Assembly: GCA_977006965.1 (NCBI GenBank)
Contig: OZ345355.1
Coordinates: forward strand, 2,294,001-2,358,000
DNA from: Phymatolithon calcareum
Taxonomy: Eukaryota > Rhodophyta > Florideophyceae > Hapalidiales
Length of the DNA: 64,000 nt
Reading direction: 5' to 3'
Part shown: positions 51,050-61,855 of the stretch, piece after piece
How the letters are laid out: each line of letters opens with the position of its first letter
Numbering within the stretch: position 1 is the first letter of the stretch
Position numbers and translations under genes: made by a program
The notes under the pieces: generated by a model
The model's input: only the letters and a program-made list of their open reading frames with translations
What the model was told of the DNA's origin: nothing
Database searches by the model: none

Positions 51050-52372
51050 GGTCGAAGGAAAATGGTATCCAGGAAAGAGCGAGATCCTTAAATATAAGGG
51101 ACTTCCGAAATACATCTTCCACATTGCGGGTCGAGTTCTTCATCAAGCATGGAGGCTCTCGTGTCTCGGGATAAGCATTAACCACAAAGGCGTAACAGAC
51201 GACTTGGCTTTATCAAGAGTACGAAATGCAGTGGGGTGCATACACAAACTGCGGGATAGTGGAGTCAATGTTCGAGGCTTTCAGCCTCTGACATGCACTA
51301 GAATCTTCAAGTTGCTTATTTTGCCAAACTGGGAGTATGCACTCCAGGTGACGCCACTGACAAAGCGATTACAATCAGCAATCGACTCTGCAGAAGGTTT
51401 ATTCTTCAAGCATGTTCTTGAGATATATACCCAGCACCGCCATGGTAGAATGCGAGTTCTGTGCCGACTAGAATCACCAGCCATGAGGAGAAAACACAAA
51501 GCAGAAAGGTTTTCTGCGAGTCTAGTTAGAAGAAGAAGAAAGGATGATTTTTATTTAAAAGTTACCAACGCATCTGCTGACGCTTGGGGCACCTTTCCTA
51601 GGACCAAGAGGTTTTGGCTAGGTTCTGTCTATGGAGGCGTTTTCTTTTCTTGTTGGTGTAACACGATTCAGTGGACTACAAAAACCCACCTCTGGTCTCC
51701 TTCGGGACCTCGAGGGGGAAAATTACTCCCCTGTCCTGTGACACGCTGTTATTTCAAGTTGCGGACAGTCCTTACTTGTCCACAGCCTGCGAGTCTAGTG
51801 AGAAAAAAGAAGCGCCTCGATGAGGAAGATGAGTATTCTGGGAGAGATGAAGACATTACGGAGGCAACCAAGAACATAGAGTGCCTCAAGAAATATGAAG
51901 ATCTGCAGCAAGCTCTCGATAAAGCGGAGGAGGGCTCAGTCTCAAAGAAAGGGCGACGAAAAGAAATAACTGAGTTATGGACAAAGGAAGAAGAGGGCAG
52001 ATCGCTCGAGATACCAATTGATTCGATCAATCTACCGGCAGTTTTCAGCGTAAGAGAAAGGTCGGCACGGTTGCGATGCCGATGGCTGAGCACCTCTTTG
52101 GAGAAAATCAGGACTAGAGGCATACTTTGGTGTCACAGCCGTGATTGAGCTGGTCGCGCTCCAACGCATTCTATGTTCATCCAAGATTAGCCCTGAAATT
52201 GAATTTGAATGGAAGCGACTCACTAGATCACTTGTTGGGAGAGAAATACGAATCAAGGATATACTTAATAGTCAAACTACGTTAGCTTAAAAATCGTGCA
52301 AAAGCGGCCCTTTTACTCTTGAAGAGAGGCCTTGGGAGCTTTTAAAATAAATGAACACATATCCTCGATGCC
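51050..52372 (+). mobile_element. LINE group C, 3' half, with nested SINE
   Basis: Coding matches 57170-57890: KGLPKYIFHIAGRVLHQAWR (about 51095-51150), SRVRNAVGCIHKLRDSGVNV and FKLLILPNWEYALQVTPLTK. It is interrupted at 51527-51786 by a reversed SINE and resumes with RKKKRLDEEDEYSGRDEDIT. The end has the group C tail GGGAGCTTTTAAAATAAATG (52339-52358). Confidence 0.8.
51527..51786 (-). mobile_element. SINE-like element in a LINE, 13-bp TSD
   Basis: CTGCGAGTCTAGT at 51514-51526 and 51787-51799. The sequence is the reverse of the 47952-48266 family member from tail to about two-thirds of its length. Confidence 0.9.
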
Positions 52373-52394
52373 ACTTACTCATTGCAAGAGGTTG

Positions 52395-52490
52395 AAATGC
52401 TGCAGGATGCATAGATAAGCATCGGGAGCTTGGAGTGAATGTTGAAGGATTCAAACGGGAGACATGCATCATCATTGAGACTGTAGCGAT
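52395..52490 (+). mobile_element. LINE group C scrap
   Basis: Encodes GCIDKHRELGVNVEGF-like sequence, parallel to 51225-51290. Confidence 0.5.
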
Positions 52491-52609
52491 TGGACAGGAG
52501 CACATATTTTGCGTTCATTATTTACAATGAACGTGCACTGTGCACTGCAGACTGCCAGTGCACACGTTCCTTCGGAACGTGTTCTGTTCCGACGGACTAT
52601 CATAGCATT

Positions 52610-54505
52610 TCCTGAAAAAATCGATATATCGCTCAACGCCGAAGTGCTTACAGCCTTGTGGGAGGCCTCTGGGAGGTGTGGAGACACGCCTCTGCACTGG
52701 CAGAAAGCGCTCCTCGTCCCAATACACAAGAGGGGGGCACATGAGGACCCCGGAAACTACCGACCGATTTCCTTGCTGAGCCACACAAGGAAAATTATTG
52801 AGACAGCTATTGATATGAAGCTGCGCACAGTATACGCAAACCACTTGTATCAGCTTGGGTTCCAAAAGGGGAAGAGCACTGAACTGGCCATCCTAAGAGC
52901 AACTGAGCTACTAAAAGAGGATCAGAGATGTGTAGCAGTACTGGACCTTAAGGCTGCCTACTACACAGTACCGAGAGTACACTTGGTGAACAGAATGAGA
53001 CAAGTACTGCCCAAGGAAATCTGCGCAATGGCCGAGGCGTTCTTGACACCATCCTGGGTAGCAACAATTGGTGATGCGAACAGGAACTGGTTTCTAGTGG
53101 ACAGGAGGGTCCCACAAGGGTCCCCTCTCAATCCAAGCCTCTACAACATCTTCATGGATGAATTCGAAGAGCGAATGAGCCGGGCATCAAAAACCTGGGC
53201 TGAAGTACCGGCTATCTTCTTCGCAGACGATGTTCTTCTCTCTCCGAAATCACCCGCTGCACTGCAAGGTCTATTGGATATAGCTACCCAATGGGCACAA
53301 TAGCTGGAGATGACTTGGAACACTAAACAAGGGAAAAGCGAAGTCCTCGAATCAGAAGAAACATTGGGCAAGACATTAAAGCTAGAGAACAAGGTACTAG
53401 AACAAGCTCCGGAGGTCACGTACCTTGGAGTATCCCTAGACCCCGGAGGAGTCGCAGATACGTTAATGATGCAACGACTAAAGAAATCAAGGACGGCCGT
53501 GTACGAGGTGCGTACACTGGGAGTGTTCAAGAAAGATCTGAGTATACAGAAGTGTATTCAGATATACAAGGCACTAGTACAGCCACGCTGGGAGTACGCA
53601 ATGCACTTAACGCCCTGGACAGAAGACGTACAAAATGCCGTGAAGGAAGTAGAAGCAACATTCTCAGTCAAGTATTCGGGAGACTGGCCCGAGGAAAGAC
53701 GGATAGGCTCCGTCTCCTGTGCCGGATCCAGGCGGCCCCACATCGACGAGAAATCTTGGCCTTCAAAATGCTGAGAAGGAACAAGGCGAAAGAACGTATG
53801 TATTCAAAGGAAGTGCCCGAAAGAAGAAACAACCATGAAATTGCAGTACACGAGGAAAGATATCGCCGCGATGGAGACCAGAGAGCCGTTCGGTGAAGCG
53901 GTAAAGCATATCCAAGCAAACAAATCTTCGCAAGCACTTCGATCGAAAATTCTGGAAATGGAAGGAGACCGCCTAGAATCGAAGCGGAAAAGAAAGATAC
54001 CATACGACAAGCCAAGAGAATTGCCAGCAATCCTCAAGTTCCGCAAGGTGAAGCACAGACAACTCGCGCTGCAGTTTCCTGTGGCAGATTCCCACAGGTG
54101 TCAACAACAAGTATGACTCAAGAATTCGTCACCAGAGCCAGAGAGCATATGGAGACCCTTGCACGCACGCTAGCAGGCTACGAACTCGAAGGAGAAAAAC
54201 GACTGGAAACAGAAAAGGCGCTAGATGAGCTCTTACTATTAAGCAAGACACTCATAGAACGCATGGAGAACGAAGAAGGCCTGTATTAATCCGCAGAATG
54301 CAAGGCAAAAAGTGGTCGAGTCCAAGCACCAGCAATCCCGTAGAGGACTGAGATAGGACTACTTTGAGTCCTGAGTTTTCCCGTCCGTCATTCTGGTGGA
54401 CGTTTTGTGAGCTACACAAAGGTAAGTAGCACTAGAGGAAGCCTTGCCCATATCTTCGGAAATCTGTGGGGCTCTTAAATAAACTTGAGAGGAAAAAAAA
54501 TTTCC
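52610..54505 (+). mobile_element. LINE group B copy 2, best preserved
   Basis: From about 52640 it encodes LTALWEASGRCGDTPLHWQK, NYRPISLLSHTRKIIETAID, VAVLDLKAAYYTVPRVHLVN, RRVPQGSPLNPSLYNIFMDE and IFFADDVLLSPKSPAALQGL, the full RT palm with intact FADD. The same amber codon as in copy 1 follows ATQWAQ (53301-53303), and the same frame change occurs near 53700. The final ORF (54098-54289) encodes a helical, acidic C terminus. The tail is GGGGCTCTTAAATAAACTTG. The endonuclease region is absent, so this copy is also 5'-truncated. Confidence 0.85.
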
Positions 54506-55479
54506 TGAAAAAAGCCTGAAAACTTAATTTGAAAAGTGCTATATTCATTGGTCAAGCTGTACTGTAATGCCCTGCCTCCGTTCTTAGCTTTATAGTACTC
54601 TGAAACGAAAAATGCACAATCCAAACAACAGTGGCTGCATATGCGCTAGCAACTTTGAAATAAAAATCTACACTTCTTCTAAAACCCAAACACCCAGAGA
54701 CGACGAGTCCGCTCTGCGTTGCCATCTCCCAGGTACGTTGTCCTGGACTTTCTGGCACACTGAGCTTTTACGCGCTCGGCAGTGATAAGAATGCACGGCT
54801 TTTGCATAAATCAGTCCTCTCTCGTCAAGATCGCGCGAACTCTTATGTGCTTGGCAGCGCAAAGAATGCACGGCTTTGCAGGAAACATACCGCTCTGGTC
54901 AAGATGGCGCAGAGATCAAAGTCTTCCAGACATTCCAGGAGAGCTGTTAACGTCATTGTGCTCTGAACAGGGCTACTAGCAAGTAGATTTTTATTGATTG
55001 CTAGATACAGTGCAATTCGATTTGCAAGTAGCAGTCCCGGCGATTGTCTGCAAGTTGTATTGCAAGTTGATAGCCTGCATTTATGACATGGGCCACGTCA
55101 CGCAGCGCTGTATCCACACGTGGACTGAACGCCACGTCAGTACTGTAAACACTTGAATTGGTGCTCTACGTTTGTGACTATGATGGATTCGGCATAATAC
55201 GTACCGAGATGGTACAGTATAAATTAGAGAGTGCATGACATGCACTACATTGTGTCCGCTCAACACAGTCAAACATTTTGCAATTCGTATTGCAAGTAGG
55301 CGGGTTTTTTGCAGTCCCACTCCAGTACAAGTAGATTGCAGTATACTGCAAGTCCAGTATACTGGATAGGACCCCTGGCTCTGAAGGCGAGATTGAAAAG
55401 TCAGAAACTGACACGCATTCTCGTTTGCAATCAGCGGCAATTTCAGAGAAGAGATCACTCGTACGATACGGTCAGTCTC
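54506..55479. other. Block C2 sequence plus CAAGTA-rich stretch
   Basis: 54640-54680 resembles a SINE 3' end (TGAAATAAAAATCTACACTT). Around 54975-55070 and 55285-55365 the motif GCAAGTAGAT / GCAAGT recurs several times with imperfect inverted relations. No gene seen. Confidence 0.4.
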
Positions 55480-55740
55480 CTAACTCTGGTGGTCCTAAAC
55501 GCCTCGCATGTCGAAGAAGTCCTGAGTGCAGATGTTTGAAGGAACATATGATCCTACATTGTTCGGGTCGGGCTGTTTGTTGACGGAAATTCATCGGCAG
55601 AGTTCGGAGCAAAACGGTAGAAGATCTGTGCAGAGAGAAGCCCGTAGCGATAATCCAATATTTGAACGAAGAGAACTTGCTCGAGAGCAAGTTTAGGCGT
55701 TAACTTAAAAATTGACGTCATCTGCAATAAAGAAAGAAAG
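55480..55740 (+). mobile_element. LINE group E end, decayed
   Basis: Similar to 18120-18260 (HCSGRAV-like, GTAGAAGATCT, TTGAACGAAGAG, CTTGCTCGAG). Part of a LINE C terminus. Confidence 0.4.
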
Positions 55741-55924
55741 AATGTGCTAGAGCTTCCGTAGCCAATAATGCTGGACATTATCTTGGAAAGATATTCATCC
55801 TCTTCTGGACAGACCTGCGGAGACTTGTGATCTCATTTTTGACTCTCTACAGCCTCGGTTCGTCGTTATGAGGTATTTCATTGAGTTCGCCATTTCTTTT
55901 GTGGCAATGGGACACTGGTTCTAA

Positions 55925-56436
55925 TTCCCTGCAATACTTAAATTTCCACAACTGAACCACAGACAACTGGCGGTTCAGTACGCCTTTGGAAGATTTCCAA
56001 ATGTCTACCACACTGATGGCAGATAGGTTTGGAAACAATTTTTTATTTTTTGAATTTTGAATTTATTAAACGCCCTCAGAAACACTCATAAGACTGTAAG
56101 GGAGACGCGTTTCAGATGCTACTACCTTGGTAGCTCCGTTACTCGGTTAAATGTCATACAGCACATGGAGACCCTTGATCGCAGCTTGTCAGCCTATGCA
56201 CTAAAGGAAGAAGACAGAGAGGCAACTGAGAAGGCACTAGATGACATTTTGCACTTCAGCAAAAAGCATCATCCAGAGTATGCAGAATGAAGAAGACCTG
56301 TACTGAAAGAAGAAGCGACATCTCGAAAACTGCTATGAACAGCTATCAAAAACAACCGAGTACATGCTAGGGGCTCAGATAGAATACCAGATATAAGAGT
56401 AGAGCCACCCTAGTGAGGGTAGCACCTAAGGAAGCC
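55925..56436 (+). mobile_element. LINE group F 3' region, interrupted
   Basis: 56057-56290 encodes a C-terminal ORF (HMETLDRSLSAYALKEEDRE, EKALDDILHFSKKHH) homologous to the group B end at 54140-54289. The tail proceeds to CACCTAAGGAAGCC, where a group C LINE is inserted. The remaining tail is at 58188-58235. Confidence 0.7.
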
Positions 56437-58175
56437 ACGGCGTCGCTGTGGAGATGCTACACGCAAACAAGGAGGTCGGATTCGAATTGATTGTGGTTCT
56501 GTGGGAGACATGCGGGCGACTGAGGTGCCTTCCACGACAATGGCGACAAGCAACACTTATTCCCCTCCACAAGAAAGGTCCAGCACACATTGCGGCAAAC
56601 TACAGGCCTATCTCTCTACTGAGTCAGGCCGGGAAGATAATCAATTCCGACTAGATTCATACACAAGAGATCACTACCGGTTTAACTGAGCAAAAATGGG
56701 TTTTCGGAGAGACAAGAGCAATTATTTGGCCATACTTCGCGCAAAGAATACTATGCAAATGGTCACCCGTTCGTTGCTGTACTTAACTTGTCAGCAGCGT
56801 ATGATAACGTCCCGAGGGATATCACCCTCGAGCGACTGAAGAAAAAGTTGCCTGTGCACATAGAAAAGATGGTATCTTACCTGATGAAACCGTCGTAGAT
56901 CACGTCGGCAGGAGATGAAACGGAAACGTGGTGCATAATCGCGCGAGGTGTTCCGCAGGGCTCCCTGATTAGTCCGTGCCTATATAACATATTCATGGAT
57001 ACGGTCGCCGAAGCTGCCGCCCAAGTACCAAGAACAGTGTCTAACCATCCAGCGCAGCTATTTGCGGATGACGTTCTTCTTCAGGCAAAGAATTCAAAAG
57101 GATTGCAAAAACTATTGGACATATCTACGAAGAGGGCAGCCGAGAGCTCCATGAAATGGAACACGAAGCCAGGAAAGAGCGAGGTCCTTAAGTACAAAGG
57201 ACTCCCAAAGAAGAAATTCTTCCTTGCAGGAAAAGAGCTGCACCAAGCCTGGAGACTGTCCTACCTCGGGATCAGTATGAACAATAACGGAGTCACCGAC
57301 GATACTGCAATCTCAAGAGTTCGGAATGCGATGGGATGCAGACACTAACTTCGCCAAATTGGCTTGAACGTCAGGGGACTCCAACCAACCACGTGCACCA
57401 GGTTTTCAAGTCGTTGATTCTCCCCAAATGGGAGTATGCCATTCACCTGACACCGATCACGAAGCAACTACTATCGGCAATTGAAGCAGCAGAAGGTCTT
57501 TTCTACAGATACGTTTTCGGAAAATATGCCGAGTATCGAAGGGAGAGAATGTGAGTCCTCTGCCGTCTCGTGAGCCCACAAATGAGGAGAATGCACCAGG
57601 CTGAAAGGTTCGCCCTAAGCTTGGTAAGACGGTGGAAGTTCCTGGAGCTTTCAGAAGAATACCATGGAAAAGAAGATGATCTGGAAGACGTATCAAAGGA
57701 CATTGGGTACCTCGGGGAAGAGGAAAACACAAGCGGAAGAAGGTATGGTGTCAAAAAAAGCGACGCCTACAAGCAACAGTCAAAATCTGGTCGTTGGAAG
57801 AAGAGGGTCGGACAGATAAAATCCCGATCGGCGTACCGAACGACCTTCCAGGAGTGCTATATATAAGGGACAGAACTGCCAGGTTGAGATGCCTGAGAGT
57901 CATTTTCAACAGAGTTCCTTTGTGGAGAAAATCCTTTCTGGCGAAATACTTTGGGACTGGTGCTGTGTTGTAACGTATACTAAAGTTTATGAAGATGGAC
58001 CAAGAAACGGAATATGAATGCAAACGACTTACTCGGACCCTCACAGGGAGAGAAATTCGAATTAAGGAGATTTTAGAAGGAGAGTAGAGAGATGAGTATC
58101 GAAAACAGCGAGAAGCTGCCCTGTTACTAAAATTGAGATTTTGGGAGCTTTTAAAATAAATCAACATATATCCCC
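56437..58175 (+). mobile_element. LINE group C, 1.74 kb, with 12-bp TSD
   Basis: Flanked by CCTAAGGAAGCC (56425-56436) and CCTGAGGAAGCC (58176-58187). RT coding: LIPLHKKGPAHIAANYRPIS, FVAVLNLSAAYDNVPRDITL, IARGVPQGSLISPCLYNIFM and QLFADDVLLQAKNS (catalytic FADD intact, about 57055-57095). KWNTKPGKSEVLKYKGLPKK and YLGISMNNNGVTDDTAISRV continue to a stop near 57348; further C-terminal ORFs run to 57866. The tail is GGGAGCTTTTAAAATAAATC then AACATATATCC. Stops at about 56686, 56896 and 57348 disable it. The endonuclease is missing. Confidence 0.9.
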
Positions 58176-58187
58176 CCTGAGGAAGCC

Positions 58188-58235
58188 TTGCCCGTATATT
58201 CGTATGACTGTGGGGCTTTAAAAAATTGCAATAAA
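58188..58235 (+). mobile_element. Distal end of the LINE group F tail
   Basis: Continues the interrupted tail: TTGCCCGTATATTCGTATGA then CTGTGGGGCTTT, as in 59880-59915. Confidence 0.7.
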
Positions 58236-59713
58236 AAACTGTCTTGCTTTTTCGGAAGGGAAATGGAGTAGTGGAATATACAGCAGCCTGATACCTCGGT
58301 AATTCAAGCTTTCTACTAGGTGAGATAGCGAGAATGACATCAGCGATTGCTAGATTTAGATTAGCACATTACTCCTCTTGCCCCACGGCTCCCCGCGCTC
58401 CTCACCTCTACCCCACATCTCGGGACGCGGTACAGTATTCAGTATAGTTGTTCCTGATCTTGCGCTTTCCATGACCACACTAAATGTGAAGAACAGATCA
58501 TTGTGGCCGATTTCGATTCAGTGCTACTGTTGCGCAGAAGAAACATGACACGTGTACCAGGGGAATGTTCCCCTGCCTGTACGTAATTCTACCGCCGGCA
58601 TTCTGTTAGTGTCATACGCGTCAATCGAGTGGGTATAGGTCAATCTAATCGTGGAACAGTTGGACATCACGAGAGCAATGATTGCTCTCGTATGGACTTT
58701 GCTGCGAACCGCGATTCCCCGCGCTTGCTGTCTCGATAATTTACTCGTGGCGCTCGTGCGAGAGGCATACGCGAGATGGCGTGTGGGCGGCGATGGGTAT
58801 GCGAGAATGACGGCTTAGGGCGTCCAAGGTAGATTGACACAGTGAATTGGGCGCGGTGGAATGGCGGGCATTGGGCGCAGACGAGGAGATACTCGCAAGA
58901 AGCTGTGCTTGCGCTCACGGCAGGGGAGCGATGACGACTTGCATTTCACGGTCGCGTGCATCGCTAACCAATTTTGGCTGCGCTAGGTTGCAAGTGTATT
59001 TAATGGGCGGCGCGCGTGTCAACCGCGCCCGCCAGTTGCCCTGATTTTGTTACCGGAAAGGCATTCCGGTTGGCGTTCCCGTTGCGCACGAGATGTTTTG
59101 GGTGCATGTTTGCCGCTCTGATGCACTCGTTGTGCGCTCACGCGACCGTTGCCATTCCCCTGATTGATGCCAGGGCAGTTCCTCGCGTGTCGTGTAGGTG
59201 GCGTGTATATGAGCGCGAACCATGGACAGGCAGAAGAGGGGGTTGGTCAGTTGTGGTTGTAAGGTTTTATCGATCTGTGCTGGTTGCTTGTTGTGAAATG
59301 GTATCGGGTTGCTCGCTCGGTTTGTGATGCTGTTGCGCTAAGATAAACTCGCGGTGTTTGTTCGCGGTTGGGCTGCTGCCCCTTTTTTATGCAATCAGGC
59401 GCTCGCGCTTGTACGCAAGATTATATTGTATTCGCATTTTCCGCCAAATGAGCTTTGCAAGGGTTTCAAGTCTCATCGGAGTTTCTATACATCATCAAAT
59501 GTACCCCTGTGCACAATTTTTGCAATTTGCAGTATTAGAGGACCGAAGACGCAAAGTTGCCGTCAATAGCGGTTTTAATTCTGACGTATCAACTGGAGCA
59601 AAATCTAATTCGTTGAGAGAGGCGGCAGATCGCTGCAACGATGAGGTCTCAGGCGAAATGTTTCACTGATCTACATTTGGAATGTGCGTAATCGGGAAGA
59701 CCCTCGGAAGTAC
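58236..59713. other. 1.5 kb without recognised gene; GC-rich middle
   Basis: Plus-strand ORFs around 58847-59327 and 59354-59669 lack motifs. The composition from 58740 to 59330 is markedly GC-richer than the surroundings. It could be unique host DNA or an unrecognised element. Confidence 0.4.
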
Positions 59714-59727
59714 AGTAGAGACCTCTT

Positions 59728-59926
59728 TGAAGAAGACCTGTACTGGAAGAAGAAGCGATATCTCGAAAACTGCTATGAAGAACTATCAAATACAACCGAG
59801 TACAGGCTAGGGGATCAGATAGAAGACCAGACATAAGAGTAGAGCTACCCTAGTGAGGGTAGCACCTGAGGAAGCATTGCCCGTATATTCGTATGACTGT
59901 GGGGCTTTAAAAATTTGCAATAGAAA
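59728..59926 (+). mobile_element. LINE group F tail insertion (199 bp), 14-bp TSD
   Basis: AGTAGAGACCTCTT at 59714-59727 and 59927-59940. The content matches 56292-56436 plus 58188-58235 without the group C insertion, confirming the nested structure there. Confidence 0.9.
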
Positions 59927-59940
59927 AGTAGAGACCTCTT

Positions 59941-60304
59941 GTTGGAGTATTAAGGGCCGCATTATATTGTACCGTTCCGGTGTAGCAAGATACGGAACGA
60001 TGACTTTCCGGTGACCTTCAGATTTCAATTGCAAAGCAGCTTTTGAAGCCACAAGGACGAAAAGCGTAATTTCTCCCACTGATGTCATCGAGAGAGCGCT
60101 TCGAGGAGCAGAACAGAATCGAATCTTGGTGCACTACGATTTCGCTGTTGCACGACTTCCCAGTGTGATTCTCCTGCGCACGGTTTTGACGACATCATTC
60201 GCACACTTTGTGGCGAACTGCTGACGTGTACTGCGGACGTCGTGAATCTGACATACTGAGTGAGCAAGCACTCGATGCTTCTTCAAGAATCATTTCCTTC
60301 GCAA
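59941..60304 (+). other. Upstream region of the intact FAS1 gene
   Basis: Likely promoter/5' UTR region. It is not shared with the pseudogene copy, where MULE sequence occupies this place. No strong TATA-type motif noticed. Confidence 0.4.
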
Positions 60305-60323
60305 GGAAAACATTCGCTTCGCC

Positions 60324-60989
60324 ATGGTCTCTCGCAATCCATTCTTCCAGGTCCTCATCGTCGCAGCATTCCTCATTGCCTCATCTCAAGCCTCTACGAA
60401 TGTGTCTTTGACCGACATTCTCTCGCCGGCCGACAAGTCATTCGACACAGATGGTTCCAACTTCGACATTCTCACTCGGCTGCTCAACTTCGCCAATCTG
60501 ACTGATAGCGCTCTCTCCATGTCGAACTACACCGTCTTCGCTCCGAATGACGCCGCTTTTGTGCGCACTGCGAGATACGTCACCAATTTCACCGGCCCAG
60601 TGACAGATGAGGAGGCCGCCTTCGACGCCCCCGTTGCCGTCTTGTGGAAGGGTGTATCCATCAGTAATGAAACTCTTGCCGCTGTAACCCTTCTACAAAC
60701 AGTGCTTCTGTACCATGCCGTGAGTGGTTCCGTGACTTCGGATAAGTTGCTAAGCAACTTGACTTTCGTGGACACCCTTGCTGAAGACGGGATGCTTCGC
60801 TTCCTTAATGTGGGGACGGGAGAGCTCGTGGACAACAGGCCAGGAACGCCAAATCCCGTTTTCGTATCTGACATGGTAGATATTAAGGTCAAGAATGATG
60901 TTGTTGTTCATGTCGTTGACGCGGTGTTGATTACTTTGCCCGTGGAGGTTCCGTTGAAGAAGTTGTTTTGTTGCTCCGATGGAACGTAA
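60324..60989 (+). CDS. Secreted FAS1 (fasciclin) domain protein, 221 aa
   Basis: An intact single-exon gene. The signal peptide is residues 1 to about 23 (FFQVLIVAAFLIASSQAS). One FAS1 domain spans about 30-206: NVSLTDIL at the start, the H1 motif YTVFAPNDAAF at 69-79, a central LLQTVLLYHAVSG (YH at 130-131), and the H2 motif VVVHVVDAVLITLP at 193-206. Six N-glycosylation sequons (26, 58, 68, 88, 115, 145) support a heavily glycosylated extracellular protein. There is no membrane helix or clear GPI signal; the C terminus is short with paired Cys (KKLFCCSDGT). FAS1 domains mediate adhesion to matrix or cell wall. The start is the ATG just before the signal peptide. A broken copy lies at 992-1656. 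Confidence 0.9.
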   Translation: MVSRNPFFQVLIVAAFLIASSQASTNVSLTDILSPADKSFDTDGSNFDILTRLLNFANLTDSALSMSNYTVFAPNDAAFVRTARYVTNFTGPVTDEEAAFDAPVAVLWKGVSISNETLAAVTLLQTVLLYHAVSGSVTSDKLLSNLTFVDTLAEDGMLRFLNVGTGELVDNRPGTPNPVFVSDMVDIKVKNDVVVHVVDAVLITLPVEVPLKKLFCCSDGT

Positions 60990-61426
60990 GCGAGAGATGG
61001 ATCCATGACCCATAAGTTTATGCTTTTGCAAGTGCTGATATTTCGATAATGAAAACGGTTGTTAGCAGCGTTGGTTCCGTTGAATCCCAAAAGTTACCCC
61101 TCATGTTTAAACCATGAATAGCTCTGAAAAAGTAAATAGGCGCACTGCCGTTGATATTTATATCAGCCCTGTACGGTTTACGGATCAAATACACCACGTA
61201 GAGCTCCTTATCGAGTTTACGCTGAATGGCGAAGGCCTGTACTGAAATCATGACGCCAGGCTTCGCAAATATGTAGTATGAGTTCTCAAAATTGGAACAC
61301 ATGCTAGGGGCTCCGGCATCGTAAATGAGGATGCCTTGTCCGTATAATTATTGCTCCGTTTCGTCAACCTGTGGTATAGTGGCTCAACTGCCCTCAGGGG
61401 GTGCGCACATGCAACTAAGAGAAAGG

Positions 61427-61596
61427 CTCGGAGACCAGATGTAGGTTTTTGTAGTCCACTGAATCGTGTTACACCAACAAGAGAAGAAACTCTTCCATAG
61501 ACAGAATCCAGCCAAAACCTCTTGGCCCTAGGAAAGTTGCCCCAAGCGTCAGCATATGCGTTGGTAACTTTTAAATAAAAATATACCTTTCTTCTT
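61427..61596 (+). mobile_element. SINE-like insertion in the tRNA-like sequence, 12-bp TSD
   Basis: CTAAGAGAAAGG at 61415-61426 and 61597-61608. A 5'-truncated family member ending CTTTCTTCTT. Confidence 0.85.
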
Positions 61597-61855
61597 CTAA
61601 GAGAAAGGTTCTGGGTTCAAATCCGGGGTGTAGCTGTTTACCATGAAGAGCAAGACGTGTTTTTTCGCTTAATTTGGCGCCACTGTGCATTTCAGGAGTG
61701 GATTTTCTTCATTGCACAAGGGTTCCGAGCTAATTACAGTGCGCTAGTACAGAGCAGAATTCTGTTCGTGAGCTGTATAGAAAAGAGTCCAACATTCTGG
61801 TCGACCACATGGACTCGCGAAACGTGGAACCACGGCAGTTGCTTCGGGTGGAATC

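Larger units (their letters stand above)
52480..55930. repeat. Duplication block C2 (partner 10400-12140)
   Basis: Begins GCGATTGGACAGGAG and GTTCATTATTTACAATGAAC. It is broken by LINE group B copy 2 (52610-54505) and resumes with TACTGTAATGCC (54569), CACAGAGATC-style and ATTTCTTTTGTGGCAATG (55888) landmarks in the same order as C1. A palindromic ACGTTCCTTCGGAACGT lies near 52563-52580. Confidence 0.5.
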
